From assembly GCA_037178975.1 (NCBI GenBank), contig JASJZH010000006.1, positions 5,456,001 through 5,520,000 on the forward strand: a stretch of 64,000 nt of DNA, read 5' to 3'. Made by a program: the position numbers and the translations under genes. The DNA is from Oscheius tipulae (Eukaryota > Nematoda > Chromadorea > Rhabditida > Rhabditidae). Every line of letters starts with the position of its first letter. The stretch's first letter is position 1. Below, piece after piece: positions 48,801 through 60,549 of this stretch. The notes beneath the pieces were generated by a model. That model had not been told where the DNA came from. It saw only the letters and a list, made by a program, of their open reading frames with translations, and did not search any database.

Positions 48801-49608
48801 TAAGAGAGTTTTTGAAAGTTGTTTTAGTTGACCGTCCCGAGACCACATTGCCTGTCGATTAGTATCCCGGAACACGATCTTACTCCTCAAATGTCTGGTC
48901 CGATGTCCGCTCCAACCAGCTCTTCTCTTCCTCTCATCACCAGTTTCCAAAACTGTATATCGTTTTGATCCTAAAGTCATCAAAGACTTTTAGCCACTAA
49001 AGTAAAAGAGACTGTTCACGAAGAACCAGAGCCGATTGTCGTTTCAACCACGAGCGGAGACGAGAAAGAGTTTACTGCCACATTGGACGTGCTCAAAATT
49101 ACGGAGGACGAAAAGCTTGAGAGAGAGAGGAAGAGTCCAGTTCGTGAGACTGAGGAGGATCAAGAAACTAGTGTGAGACTGGTGGTCAGCGACTTGGTCT
49201 CCTACGTGGTAAGTATCTTCGCTTTATGACTTGTCTTGTAAGATGTGAATTTTATGAATATACCTTTTTCAGGTCTACGAAGAAACTCAGGAGCAGGAGC
49301 GAAAGGCTTCGCTTTTACTCGGATCACATCCCGACCCTAAGATTCTTCGGATGATGCTCGTCGAAGATTGTGGCTCTACTCCCGGTACTCCTTCTCGGTA
49401 TAAACATAAGAAATGTAAACAAGAGCATTGTAGAATTCAAAATATTGCCGAGGAGCTTTCCGAAGACGAAAGTGATGATCTCGTGGTGCAATCTGTTGTT
49501 CGTGGACTGGTACGAGATGTGCTAAAATCAGAAAAAGAAGCTCTTCGACAAGTTCTTGAACTCCGTCGCAAACAGCGTTCACTTCAATCAACCTCAGGTT
49601 CCTCGTAG
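45872..49608 (+). CDS. PPP1R37-type leucine-rich-repeat regulator of protein phosphatase 1
   Basis: The first in-frame Met is at 45872 (MSMKFLSGLQ). The motif KTVHFAENLITGYSEPP carries a [KR]xVxF PP1-docking site (KTVHF) at the same place as RVTF in vertebrate PPP1R37. SYKRACEMTNVVPNPQVVKQ, LLSLKGERISYADMEALEAV and FKMVQFEMIDLEYTFLEDDA follow. Leucine-rich repeats then run on (LVFLNLRYTTIDCSF, LTCLHLENVSLSGKNLTLLS, LRELFLGENNLQPSDGEYIY, LQMLDLRNNELA, LETLNIGSNELGLEGISKLK, IRVDLRENPNIGSAGLLALH). The C-terminal half is long, Ser/Glu-rich and disordered, with RKMRRFSVSPTSST. Vertebrate PPP1R37 binds and inhibits PP1 catalytic subunit. An additional upstream exon is possible. Confidence 0.88.
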
Positions 49609-50031
49609 TAACTACCTTCAATGTCCCCCTGTTGCCAATTTTGTTACACCCCATTTTAGCTGATGTCTTGGACACCGTCCCATTTTAAGGCCTTGTTTTC
49701 CACTATTCTAGTCGGCAAACCGGTTTTGCGACCAATTTAGTCATTTAAGAATCCCTGTCTCCGTTTCCTCGTATACTTGTGATTTTTTACTGCTTTTTGC
49801 TTTGTACCTAGTGTTACCTCAGGCCTACTTTCTAATTTGGTTAAGTGTGATTTGGAATCACAACTTTTGTGATCTCTTTCAAGAATGTCTCCTGCCAGAA
49901 GTACTGGTACCCTCTACCTACGACCGCCCCTCCCTACAATAGTGCTTTAGGCACCAGTTACAAACAAGTATATAGTGTACATAGAGATATCTTTCATCGG
50001 TTAATACGATACAGAACATAAAGACTTTAAT
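49609..50031. other. Convergent 3' flanks
   Basis: The end of the PPP1R37-type gene and the end of the SLC19 gene face each other across 423 bp. The sequence is T-rich with several TTAG/TTTTAG motifs and holds no reading frame of note. Confidence 0.5.
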
Positions 50032-51770
50032 TTATGTGTGCAGTTGCACTGATATTTGTTCCGAATTGTTTCGTCTTCTTCTAAGAAAACGACGGACCCT
50101 TTGAATCAAAGCCAGCGAAACCGGTAAACAGAAAATTAGAGATACTGCAAAATGGTAACAGGAATAGATGATGAACTGAAAAATATAATTTCCTATTGCA
50201 CTCTCACCCAACGTTGGCCTGAACATGAGTTTGATAACTCGTGCTCTGTGTGCATTTACCCATATTGTAAGCAGTTAACTTGATGCTCAGAAAAGCCCCT
50301 ACCTGTGGTTTGATCGATAGAGCCAAGCCAATCTTGTCTACCACAATTAACGTCAATATCGTCTGCAGAACAAGAGCCACAAAGGTATTGAATCCAAAAA
50401 CTAGACCATAAGAATAAGATGCCAGTCTTTCTGCTATATTGAACCTGAAACTCTCTGACATGGACGAACTTACCCATCTTACTGAGCAATGGTGATCATT
50501 CCTTGATAGATGATTCTATAGACTATGTAGCAAGCGTACATCACGAAGAGATTTGAGGTTGTAGCCATAAGCATTAGCAACGCCCCCTGTGCTAGTGAAC
50601 AGATTGTCAGACACGATTCCCCATATCGAGGCCAATCCACGTTCAGCTTGTGCATAAGCAGCACGACCGGGATACCTAAACGCTAATGTCGCCCTCTCTA
50701 TCAACTCACAAAACATTGGAACTGCTGCCTCTGTAAGTCCATTGTAAACGTTCTGGTTCTTCTCTATCACTGTTCCCCATAGTGTTTGGGTATAGTTTAA
50801 CACCTGGGATATATGTATTGACAAAGAAGAGACTTTTTTGGATGCACCTGGTAAAAGATGCAGCTGGCAAGAGCCCACCATAGCGACCATTTGGTAATGA
50901 AAAAATTGGAATAGATCTCCTTAAAATCGTGATACATGCTCGAAAAATGCATGACCGCAAATGTCTTATAGGTGGCATTTTTTATCTCGTCTTTATTTTT
51001 CGCCAGGCCTGTAACCTTTTTGGTTGAAGTCTCTACTCTCTCACCTCTTGCCTCAAGCTTCTTTTCATACGCTTGTCTCCAAGAAATCATAGGTAGCAAT
51101 ACTGCAAAAGGAAGTGAAATGAACAAAGAAATCAGTGATATCCAGTTGAGAGTTTGGTAGTCGCCCCATTTCAAAAGAATTATGAGCTGTGACAGTGCAT
51201 AGGCTGTGAATCGACCACCCTGTAAAGCTGCTTGAGTGATGGATGTTACCCTAAAAACAGTTCCTTTGCCTATAATATCTCTGTACCTCTTGAATTCGCG
51301 CCGTTCCACTTTCACATAAATGTACGCCGTATATGCTATTTCCGTTGCTGTTGCCCACCCGTAAAAAACTTCGATCGTTTGAAAAGGACGTTTTGAAAAA
51401 AAAAAAAAAGTACTCTCTTTACCTGTTGAACAGCGACAGAGCTTCCGAATACGAATAAGCACCATACAATGATATACGATAGCGCCTCAAAAATTAACAC
51501 TGGTTTGTAGAGAAATAGGTCCGTTAAAATAAAGGTGGGAATGAGCATGACCATGTATGAATAAGTCCATATTGGGTACACCTGAACTTTCTGTGATCTG
51601 ACCCGAAACACACTTACAGCACTGTTGAGCGTATGCTCAGGGATTTTTAGAGTGCAGTGTTCATATTCGTAGAGATAAGGCTCAGACGGTCGAAATTCTT
51701 TGAGAAAACCATAGCAACACAGGATGAACGTAGTAACTTTCCATCCAAACTGAGGCAGAGGCGACTTCAT
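50032..51770 (-). CDS. SLC19-family transporter (reduced folate carrier / thiamine transporter like)
   Basis: The start at 51770 gives a first helix and the family motif [20 protein letters not shown]. Many hydrophobic segments follow ([55 protein letters not shown]). A charged central cytoplasmic loop ([20 protein letters not shown]) and [40 protein letters not shown] come next. The C-terminus has further helices and a basic tail ([14 protein letters not shown]). About twelve membrane segments are expected at the plasma membrane. SLC19 members carry folates or thiamine; the substrate cannot be told from sequence alone. A 3' splice-site sequence (ACTTTCAG) lies 1 nt before the ATG. Confidence 0.9.
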
Positions 51771-52216
51771 ACTGAAAGTTGCCTTTTGATTGGAAAATGA
51801 TACATAAATGAAAACTTTTTTCTTTCGGAAGCGCCAAAAACTGCAACAAGGTTTAATTGAAACGGTTTGACTTACTGCTATCTTGGGCGGATTAAGATAA
51901 CAACGGCGTGCAAAATTTGTCTGCTACTCAAAAACTACATATTTACTACCAACGTATTTTGTTTCAAAGTGAGTCAAATTAGATGTAGAACAGGTTCAGA
52001 ATAGTCAAAAGTTTGTGAAGGTTGCCGCATTCAAAGCGTTTTCAGCATTCCAAGAGGCAAAGTCAGCGAACAGACAGTTCTGGTACATAATGAACAGCTA
52101 TGAGGAAAAGACCCATTTTATTGCTTAATCGAAAATAAGCTTTGCACACGTGAAAATTAAAGCGAATAGGTAAAGCAATGAAGAAATAATTGGTACAAGG
52201 CTGACAAGGAGCGAAT
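51771..52216. other. Intergenic between Nudix and SLC19 genes
   Basis: Both neighbours read on the minus strand. AATAAA on that strand is at 52117-52122, about 95 bp after the Nudix stop. No gene is seen. Confidence 0.5.
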
Positions 52217-53017
52217 TTAGGTCTGACGATCGCGATGCTCCATTGCCATCTTCAGAACATTCTTGTGCTTGGCCTGCAACATGTTGAGAGCGTCTGAGAC
52301 CAGATGCCAGCAGCGGATGCGACCGAGCACCCCCTCCTCCCAGGTGTCGTGCTCCTCGGAGACATCCATCAGAAAAATAGAGCTGTTGTTCTTCTTGATC
52401 TCATCCTAAAAACTTGATTTGTTTCAGTGCTGAGTGATCTAACCTTGACAACGCCGACAAGACTAGTAGCTTTGCCCGTCACTCCGGCTTCTTCAAAGAG
52501 TTCTCTAGCAGCAGCGTCGGCGTGGCTCTCATCACCCTTATCGACTCCACCTCCTGGTAGGGACCAGGAGGTATTGGTACTTCCAGAGCTGACGAGCAGC
52601 ACTTTGAGCTCTTCATTCTCGCCTGAAAAGATTCAAACTTTTCTAGTTTGTACATCACCTTTTTTTAGATCATTTCATAAACTGTCTACAATGATTTAAC
52701 CAGTTGTGTGAGCCTATAAATCACGGATGATTCGCGGATGGAACTCGCAGGAAACAAAACTAAGCCGTATCCTATGATTATCTTAGTGCGTCCGTGAAAA
52801 GAGCCTGTTTCTGTACAAAAAGAGAGTCTGGTCGATTACTGATCTAGGGCTAAGGTCATTTCCAAACATAGTCAAAACATTTTGAACTTGCTTGATTAAC
52901 TAGCACCTTACCACGGAAAGCCACTCCCACAGCTCGGGTGCGCCAGCCATTGGCATCGCGGTTTCGGTCTCCTCCACCGAGAACAGCTTTCCAGGGATTC
53001 TTCACAGCAACAGACAT
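52217..53017 (-). CDS. Nudix hydrolase, diphosphoinositol polyphosphate phosphohydrolase (DIPP/NUDT3) type
   Basis: Three exons give about 157 residues. The protein starts MSVAVKNPWKAVLGGGDRNR, then RTRAVGVAF. The Nudix box is complete: GGVDKGDESHADAAARELFE followed by EAGV (pattern G-x5-E-x7-R-E-U-x-E-E-x-G-U). TSWSLPGGG just before it and WEEGVLGRIRCWHLVSDA after it match the DIPP subfamily (compare the WKPPGGG and vertebrate REWF blocks). DIPPs cleave inositol pyrophosphates and diadenosine polyphosphates in the cytosol. Asn/Thr residues (STNTSW) replace some usual residues before the box. The acceptor CTTTCAG ends 2 nt before the ATG. An ApnA-type specificity is an alternative. Confidence 0.88.
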
Positions 53018-55637
53018 GTCTGAAAGCCAATAGTGGATGAGGAATTAACGGCCAAAAGATTTGTCGGTTAGGGAATTGAAGGAGATAAGAAAGATGTGCC
53101 TATTTTACACATGTGATCAAACACTGACCATAATGCCCATGAGGGAAGGCCTATTTGAAGAAACACGATCACTGATTTCTCCAAGGCCAAACAGAGAATA
53201 TAGTAGGTCAAGAATAGTAACGCGAAAAACAGAAACAGGAATTTTAGAAGAAGGTCTAAAGTGCCCAGACAGCCCAGCGCGTTACACGGTGCGCTCTATG
53301 AACGGTCAGGGCGGAGATTAGTGACGAATTTAACCATATGATTCGAAAATACCTCAGTACATATATATTTTGCAAGATAAAAGGTAAAGAATGGCATATT
53401 AGTCTAGTTAGAGTAATCGTAAACGACTGCTGTCTAATACACCTGACGTATTCGGTTAAAGATAATTCATCTTTGCAATTTCAGAGAATTTGCTGTGATT
53501 TCAATGTCTCTATCAGTTCCCAGTTATAAAAACTCGGTTCTAAAAAAAACACAGCAGCTAGATGGCTACCGTCCTTGATTCAAGACCACCCTTTTGCAAC
53601 ACATTGTAAAAACAAGAAGGAACAGACAAAACAGTGATGTCAAACTAAACACACCTTAAGGGTTGATGAAAACATATTACGAAGTTGGACGAGAAACCAC
53701 TGTCAAGAAAAGGGAAAAAAGCTTCTTAATCGAAAAAGTTTCCGTCGCGTTCGAGGGCACTTACAGCTTTTGTGACCTTTTGCGAAATGGCGAAAGTTGA
53801 ATAGGTGACCGGCTGACTATTTTGTGACTAATTATTAGAAACACTTGGACTCGTCTGACCGGTCAGCACCAAATGACGTTTTTAGCTTATGCGAGCGTGC
53901 TATTTGCTATTTTAGAGATCGTGAATCATACAGTATGGAAGTCCCACACAGATGATGTACTCTGTGGGAGCGCTCCTGTCTTGTGCGTTCTGCAAGCATT
54001 GGCTGCAGAACTTTTGGAACGCAGCTGGGTGTTTTTTAAGGTTTCGCTAAAATGCCTCGTTTGCGTTTTCACGGTTTCATTAGCATGTGACTCACGGGAT
54101 CCACTACCTGGTTCTGGACTCACTTCTGTCATCGTTCCCCTTCTCAGCTGCAGGCTTGTTGGTAGAGTCCATGGCTATGCAGCAGAGCGGATGGGCGACT
54201 CAGGCATCGAACGAAGTGGCTGAGAAAAACGATTATGAAACAATCAATGGTCAAAAGAGCGAACAGTCTGTCCCAGACATGAATTTTCATGCAACGTTTC
54301 CGGTCACACTTGCTTAATCAGAAAAGAGAGGTCAATTGAAACTGAACTAGTACTTGGCACAGCACCTTATTGCAAAGTTATGAAGAAGGAAAAAAAATTT
54401 ATAGGACGTCCGGCGCAGACGGAATACCAAGGAGAAACCGTTGGTCGCACCGCCAATTCACGGAGACTGATTGTAGGCTAAATGAGGGCAGTCTGTTTAC
54501 AACTCCTTGCACTGCTCACATCACTTTCTTAGTTATATATCGACTGATTACTGAGAAGCTCCTCCTCGTCTTTCTTGTATCCGTTTTTCAGCTTGATCAC
54601 GCAGGCCATTCAGATATGTCGTCGCTTCATAACATTCGGAGGCCAGGAAGCAAACCGCAGTGACTCAAACGAAAAAAGGTTTATTACAGCTCTAAAATGA
54701 AGAATACTGTTTAACTAAAAATCCACAATATTATACTTTCCAAAAAAGAAGTTGTAGCTTCAGGAATAGTGTATTCAGATAGCGTTCTATTTTAAGGACA
54801 AGAACAGCGAAGTCGCTTCGTTCTCATTGTTGAACCCTTTGGGAATGTCACTCCTTTTTTTTAACACTTTTTCAGATGCCAGTCAGACCACCTCGACCTC
54901 TGTCGCTTTTAGTTTAATTCGGACGAGATGCTCTGATCAATGCTCGAGTAAGATTACGATCCAGTTGCAGTACGTATGCACTGTGGTTGCCAACGGCTAC
55001 TGATGCATGACCCAACGGACATTCAGTGGTCCAGATCATGGGTGAATTGCCAAAGAAAGGAGAGAAGACGGTGAAGAAGAGAAGCAGAATATCGACATAT
55101 CGGACGAGATCGTTCGAGTTTGATTCGGTCATATAGGAGCTCTAGAAGATGCAACTATTCGACAAGGACATGATCAACTAGATCCTGGACTCGAGAATCT
55201 ATAGCGATCAGGAGAATACGGCTCACACAAAGGTTGGACGACGCAAGACAGCATCTCGGTCTGAAAGCCAAAAGATGAAGCAAATGCGTCAACGAAGAGT
55301 CCGCTAGAGAAGAAACTCTTATTTCGTGGCCGGCAGCAAAGGAAACAGGATGATAACATGCAGCTGACCGTCGCAAGAACTACAACCAGAAACCATTTTG
55401 ATATTGTTGCGTCTGTTGGATTCTGCACAGCAAAGCTTTCAGCCACTTCTTGGTGTCGTCGTACGTGGAACACAATGCCATTAGTTTCACCCCCTCATCA
55501 GAATCCGTGTCGTGTCGTCGACATGGACCTAGGCTCAAACCCCATAATTTGGCTGTTCCTCCACTGTGATTTATTTTCTGCGTCGCATAGTAACGTTCGT
55601 GTGAGCTTCTTCGCTTAACAGCCATTCAACTGATTCA
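53018..55637. other. Gene-poor intergenic region
   Basis: No gene is firmly supported over 2.6 kb. Plus-strand frames near 53873-54223 and 54370-54663 and minus-strand frames near 54914-55625 are open but have no recognisable domains. The minus-strand frame 54914-55132 follows an acceptor-like CTTCTAG and contains a hydrophobic stretch, so it could be a small gene, with AATAAA near 54680. I could not join it to further exons. Confidence 0.35.
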
Positions 55638-55974
55638 ATGTTGATCATCTTCCTCATCGTACTCCTGGCAGGACGTGCTTTTGGTCAAAACTATACTGGT
55701 CAAGACTATCGCATAACTTCTACTACTCTCAAGCCAACATTAGCTCTTTTCGGAGTTCTGTTCCTTGTGGTAAATAACATAACGATAGGTTTAAGTATTC
55801 CACATTCAGCTAATGATTCTGGCAATAAAAATGTTCAACTGGGGCCGACCGATCTTCTACGAGAAAGTGTCACAGCAATGTACTGAGCCGCTGCAGCAGG
55901 GCACAACACTCCGTCAGCATCTCGCCGATAACGCGTATGAAAACCCCATAATTATGGAGGAGACTACCGTGTAA
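55638..55974 (+). CDS. Small single-span membrane protein with PDZ-ligand-like C-terminus, unrecognised
   Basis: Two exons, 55638-55769 and 55810-55974, join in phase across a 40 bp intron (GTAAAT...TTCAG) and give 98 residues. The signal peptide is MLIIFLIVLLAGRAFG. A short ectodomain (QNYTGQDYRITSTTLKP) contains an N-glycosylation site NYT. One membrane helix is built across the splice junction (LALFGVLFLV + LMILAIKMF). The cytoplasmic tail holds NAYENP and ends MEETTV, a class I PDZ ligand (T-x-V). The layout recalls small accessory subunits of channels or receptors, but I do not recognise the family. A GTAAGA overlaps the stop, so an alternative C-terminus by splicing is possible. Confidence 0.62.
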
Positions 55975-57627
55975 GACCAGTTAGAATATACAAACCGATA
56001 AAATGTTTACCGATACTAGAGTTGTATATTTATAGTTGCCAGTTTCATTGCAACTGGTATTTTCCAAAAGCAGTCAATGCAAATAGTCACTCAGTTGTTT
56101 ACAAACCTAGTCTGCAAGCCTATATGTCTGTTTTAATGACAGTTTCCCGACTCAATGCTAAACTTCTATAGGCCAGACCTGTATATGGCAATACGAAGAA
56201 GGTAGTGGCGGCAAGTTCTTGCACAAACCGATTACCAAATGTTCTTAAGGAATTTTGCAACTTCTGTAGAGCGCTACTTCCTGACAGCTATGGGCTTTCT
56301 GCTCTCTTGACACAATCCGATATCACAAATGTTCAGACTAATTCGTTGTCTACTACCATACATTTTGACCGCCATCATTAAAAAAGTAAGGTGTCAAATG
56401 TTCGCAAGAGTACCATGAGCACAGAGCGATTCAAAAGCAGCTATAAAACGCTTGTAAGTTTATTCAGCAAAATATTCATAGTGGACGACGGCAGATCAGT
56501 AACCAAACATCTAATGTTTTAGAAGTTTCACACGTACAGTGTAGGGTTAAACATGCTGAATCCAATTTCAGACCGGTTTGATGTTCGCTGTGAGGATGAA
56601 ACCGACATGGTTCGGGAAAGGGGTTTCTTTGGAAATGTCTTCTAGCACAGCTCTAAATGATCGCTTCCTGTTGATCGACTGTTTCCACATATCGAAACTA
56701 ACGAAACAAGAAAGTTAGCGAAGAAAAATCCAAAGTCAAGCTGTATTGTTACAGGAGTATGTTGAAGAAACGCTGTATCTTCTAAGAAGAGGCGTACATG
56801 CCCACAATATCGTTTGGAGACATCGGATTTGATTATCACTTCATGAGAGTTTTGGGAACATATCTCTCTTCGCCAGTTCAGCCGACGGTTAAATAACTGG
56901 AGCGTACAGTAAGCTGAAGTGTTCCTTAATGATCGTTCAAAAGACAGTCACTATTCGACTGGAAGAGTTACCGCCGGAATAAGTTATGGAAGTATTTGAC
57001 CAGTTGTCACATCGCTCAAACATTGAAATACTATGTAGAAGCAACCCCCCCCCCCCCCAAAGAACAGTTCTCCCAGTCTTCTGGCATTCTTGAGAGTAAG
57101 TGTTGTTTGTGTCTAACGTAACATGTTTCAGAAAAGGGATTGAAGATAATCATGCTTGATGACCGACCAAAGTCTTTTCTTAGCCTACCACAAAAACGAT
57201 TTCTTTCACTGTCAAAAAAGACTCAAACTTAATGATCTACATTGAATGGAATTCAGGCATTCAGACTAGAATGAAGATCAAAAGTTTTACTGCAGTACAC
57301 AAAATGATCTAGTTCCTCTCACAAGATATCCCTGTTGACGTAAATAACTCCTCTGCACTCAAGTGTATGACCAAAAGGCTTGCCAAGTTCAACTCACTAC
57401 AATAAAGCATGCTTTGAAACCAGTCTATTCTCTGCTGATCCTTTCGGTTCCATACCTTTGTCACGGGTGGGCGCGTTTTCCAGGGCTTTGTGCAGTGCGT
57501 CGCTTTTGAGGTACACGCAAGCTTTTCAGAACTAGGTCAAAAGCATCTCGTTCATATCGACTTTTCTGACAACGGAAACGCTTTCACTCTCCTCCAGTCT
57601 CTTTCTTGGTATTCTTCATAGCTCACC
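55975..57627. other. Intergenic, no supported gene
   Basis: AT-rich sequence of 1.65 kb with no open frame of interest. A run of 14 C residues is at 57045-57058. The SET gene begins at the right border. Confidence 0.5.
57045..57058 (+). repeat. Poly-C run (14 bp)
   Basis: An uninterrupted run of 14 cytosines followed by AAAG. Such runs are rare in this sequence and prone to length error. Confidence 0.9.
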
Positions 57628-58492
57628 ATGGATTCGCCCACTCGGCAGCCAACTAAAGCGGAAATCCATGCTGGAATGGATGATGTGCAAGCGGAACTTG
57701 ATGAATTAAGTCAGAAGGAAGCAGACGAAGTTGTCCAGGTATGACAGATTTCCACGCCTTTACAAAAGATTTTAGATAGAAGAAGCAACAGGCAGACTCC
57801 GTTTCCCTTTGTATGAGAAAAGGGCGAGTCTTATTGACAAAATCCCCAACTTTTGGGGGAGGGCTTGGCTCAACCACTCCATACTTCGGACAATCGTGAA
57901 ACCAGAAGAAATCAACCTGGTCTTCGCTATCAAAGCTTTGGAGGTACAGTTTTCCTCACCTGCAAAAAATAGCAGCTGTATTCAGATTGACGACTTTGAC
58001 AACATGACATCGTTCAAGATCCGTATCTACTTTGGTAAGAACTCGTTCTTTCGAAATCCAAAGGTAAGAAAATATTCGTGATTAAATTCTCAATATTTCA
58101 GATTGAGAAAAGCCTTAGATTCGTGGAGAAAGCTGGATCGACCACCAACAACATTAAATGGAAAACAGGAAGCGAACCAGACCTCACTCAAGAAGATGTT
58201 CAGGCTATGTGTTTTGTACAATGGCTCGCCTCTCCCATTGATCCGATTCGGGATCTTTTTTCCGAGGTTAGTTTTCTACAAACCAGGATGATTTCATCTG
58301 TTTGATGAATTTTTGGTCGGCTTTTTCCTTTGGCTTATGTTGGTTTTAAAAATTGTGATTCAGTGTGTCAAGACCGAACTTTATGCCAATCCCGTGAAGT
58401 TCTACTCCCTTCCTTGTGCTCATGAGCCTACCGAAGAAGAGTCATCCAGCCCGAGCTCCGTTTCCAGCGAGCATTCTGAAGAACTTACGTAG
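57628..58492 (+). CDS. SET/I2PP2A-type NAP-family histone chaperone with shortened acidic tail
   Basis: Five exons give about 216 residues. The N-terminal dimerisation helix is VQAELDELSQKEADEVVQIE. YEKRASLIDKIPNFWGRAWL follows, and its KIPNFW is diagnostic of SET. SFKIRIYFGKNSFFRNPKIE and SLRFVEKAGSTTNNIKWK complete the earmuff domain. FVQWLASPIDPIRDLFSE and ELYANPVKFYSLPCAHEPTE close it. SET proteins are nuclear histone chaperones and PP2A inhibitors. The usual long Asp/Glu tail is missing: the end is only EEESSSPSSVSSEHSEELT. AATAAA is at 58542-58547. ZFYVE19 starts about 400 bp downstream. Confidence 0.92.
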
Positions 58493-58541
58493 TTCTTGAT
58501 CTCGTGAAAAGTACGTTGTTGCTGTTGTTGTTGTCTGTTGA

Positions 58542-58547
58542 AATAAA
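58542..58547 (+). other. Polyadenylation signal AATAAA of SET
   Basis: AATAAA lies 50 bp after the SET stop and follows a short GTT repeat (about 58514-58535). Confidence 0.65.
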
Positions 58548-58893
58548 CTGTTTTGCTACACGTTGCAGTCTAACCTGCTTTACTTTTCAACACCAATTGA
58601 TATGACTCATTGTGGTTATGTTCCGGACGTTGTGATGAGACTGTAGACCCGTCGAAAGACATCTATTGTTCAATGTTTGGACCCGATTTCAAAACAGGAA
58701 TGTGAATATCTCGTCGCCTAGTTTTCAGTTATGAAACCACATTTCTCTATAATGCGGCTGTTTCTTGGTTGTTTGTCGCCAAATCGGTAAGTGCGCCCCA
58801 GTTCAAAGCATCAAGTTTTTGGCTGTTTACCTTGTTTAAACAGCTCGCTTTTGCCGAAACCACAACTTCAACATACTCAAGTTTTCCAGAGAA

Positions 58894-60549
58894 ATGCCAT
58901 CTGGTTGTTGCTCAAATTGTAGGACCAAATATTCCTTCTTGAATCCAGAGGTAAGCGTTTTTCCGACCACAAAGCATTGTTTTCAGAATGGCTGTTCAAG
59001 TTGTGCCTTTTCTTTTTGCTCAAAGTGCATCGGGTACAAAGCGATGATGCCACGTCTGGCAGACAAGCCGGTATCCGTTTGTTATGCCTGTTATCAGAAG
59101 TTGAACGACCAAAAAGTAAAGCAATTGGTACAGGTACGCTAACTTCATTTAGGTGATACATATTTTTTCAGGCCCCAAATGTTCCTCCAGTTCAACAGCC
59201 TAACAATATGCAGTGGTGGGGCAAGAACTTACCTCCTCCGTCGTTGCGACAACCGGCCGGTAAGGAATTTTCTGTATCTTTAAATATGTTTGAACTAGGA
59301 AATTCAAGACCACTCGCCCAAGCGCGCCGAAGACAACCTCCCCAAGATAAAATACTACAACAACCCGAAGAGCCTGATCTGGATCCTTTCGTACACGAAT
59401 ACGAAAAGCGATTGGCCGCTCTAAAAGAAAGCGGTATGTCCTAAAGTTTTTTTTCGACTAGGTTTTCGTTCAGAAGTACCAAAAGTAATTCCAACAGTAG
59501 AGGAAATTGAAAATCGGTTAGCTGCTCTGAGAGAATGTGATGTCGAGCTGATACGGAATCCACGATCTGTAAGTCAGATCCATGTGGAAAACAAAATAGT
59601 TTAAGTGGTTTGACGCTCCTACCAACGATATTCGCGGGAACGATCCGCTTGAACTGATGAAACACGCCAAGGCACGGGCACAGCTGGACGAACAGTAAGA
59701 ATTCTTGTCTGTTACACATTACAAGCTTGGCTGATGCCTCGCTTGTGACAGGTAGATTATGTTAAGCTACCGGAGCAACGCTTTCCCAGAGACGTATCTC
59801 CCAAACTGACTCAATTTGCTTGACTTGCGAAGAGTAATTGCTGTCACAAAGTATCTGTGACAAATAGCCAATTAGGGCTTCAGACACACATACACACAGA
59901 TTTGTGGGCATTTTGAACTAAATTGAAACTTTAGCTATGATCCTGATAACGTGATTCAAAGAAGATTCAATGAACTGAAAGAGGGGCCAATAAACGTTGC
60001 CGAAACGTCATACGATCCTGCTCGGATGTCAATGGTTTCAGGTGCAACAGAATTCAGCGAGGCAACCAAAGAAGAATTGGAACAGATCAACAAGTGAGAG
60101 TCTTTCTGCTTTACATCATTCCTCAGATTGATGAACGAAGCTGAGAAAAGCGTGAAGGCTGCAGAAGAACGGTTGAAAGACGACGTCTCTATTCAGAAAG
60201 AGCTCACACATGTAATGACTAGAGGTTCATTTCTTTACTTTCTTTGAAAATTTCTACATTTCAGCAAGACAAAAGTCTCTCGATGTCGACAAGACGAACA
60301 ATCAAGTGCAACAAGAGTTTTCAAGATTCTGGGATCGTCAAGCCCAAAAACAGGTTAGGAATGAGCTTCTTCTTTTTCCACATTATTTTTCAGGAAAACA
60401 TCGATAATTCAGAGGAAGAAGTTGACGATGAAACAATTCGAAAAATTGTTGCTGAAGCGGAAGCCGCCCCTGATGAACCAGCTCCCCTACCAGAGAGTTC
60501 TAGTCCTCAGAAGAAGAAGAATTTTTTCAACAAGATTTTCAAACGGTGA
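58894..60549 (+). CDS. ZFYVE19/ANCHR-type FYVE-finger protein
   Basis: The start at 58894, 4 nt after an acceptor TTTTCCAG, opens directly into a FYVE-like zinc finger: CCSNCRTKYSFLNPE, then GCSSCAFSFCSKCIGYKA, then VSVCYACYQKL, with the Cys pairs needed for two zinc ions. A Pro/Gln linker (QQPNNMQWWGKNLPPPS) follows. Two related segments, PFVHEYEKRLAALKES and IEEIENRLAALREC-like, resemble the MIT-interacting repeats of ANCHR, and coiled coils follow (LNEAEKSVKAAEERLKDD). The end is Lys-rich: KKKNFFNKIFKR. ANCHR works with VPS4 and the abscission checkpoint at the midbody. Exons are joined by small introns through 60370 or so. Assignment rests on the finger at the very N-terminus and the ANCHR order of parts. 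Confidence 0.85.

Noticed and set aside
54914-55625. Minus-strand frames that might form a membrane protein gene
   Set aside because: Several frames are open and hydrophobic, but no consistent exon chain could be built, so only the region is noted.
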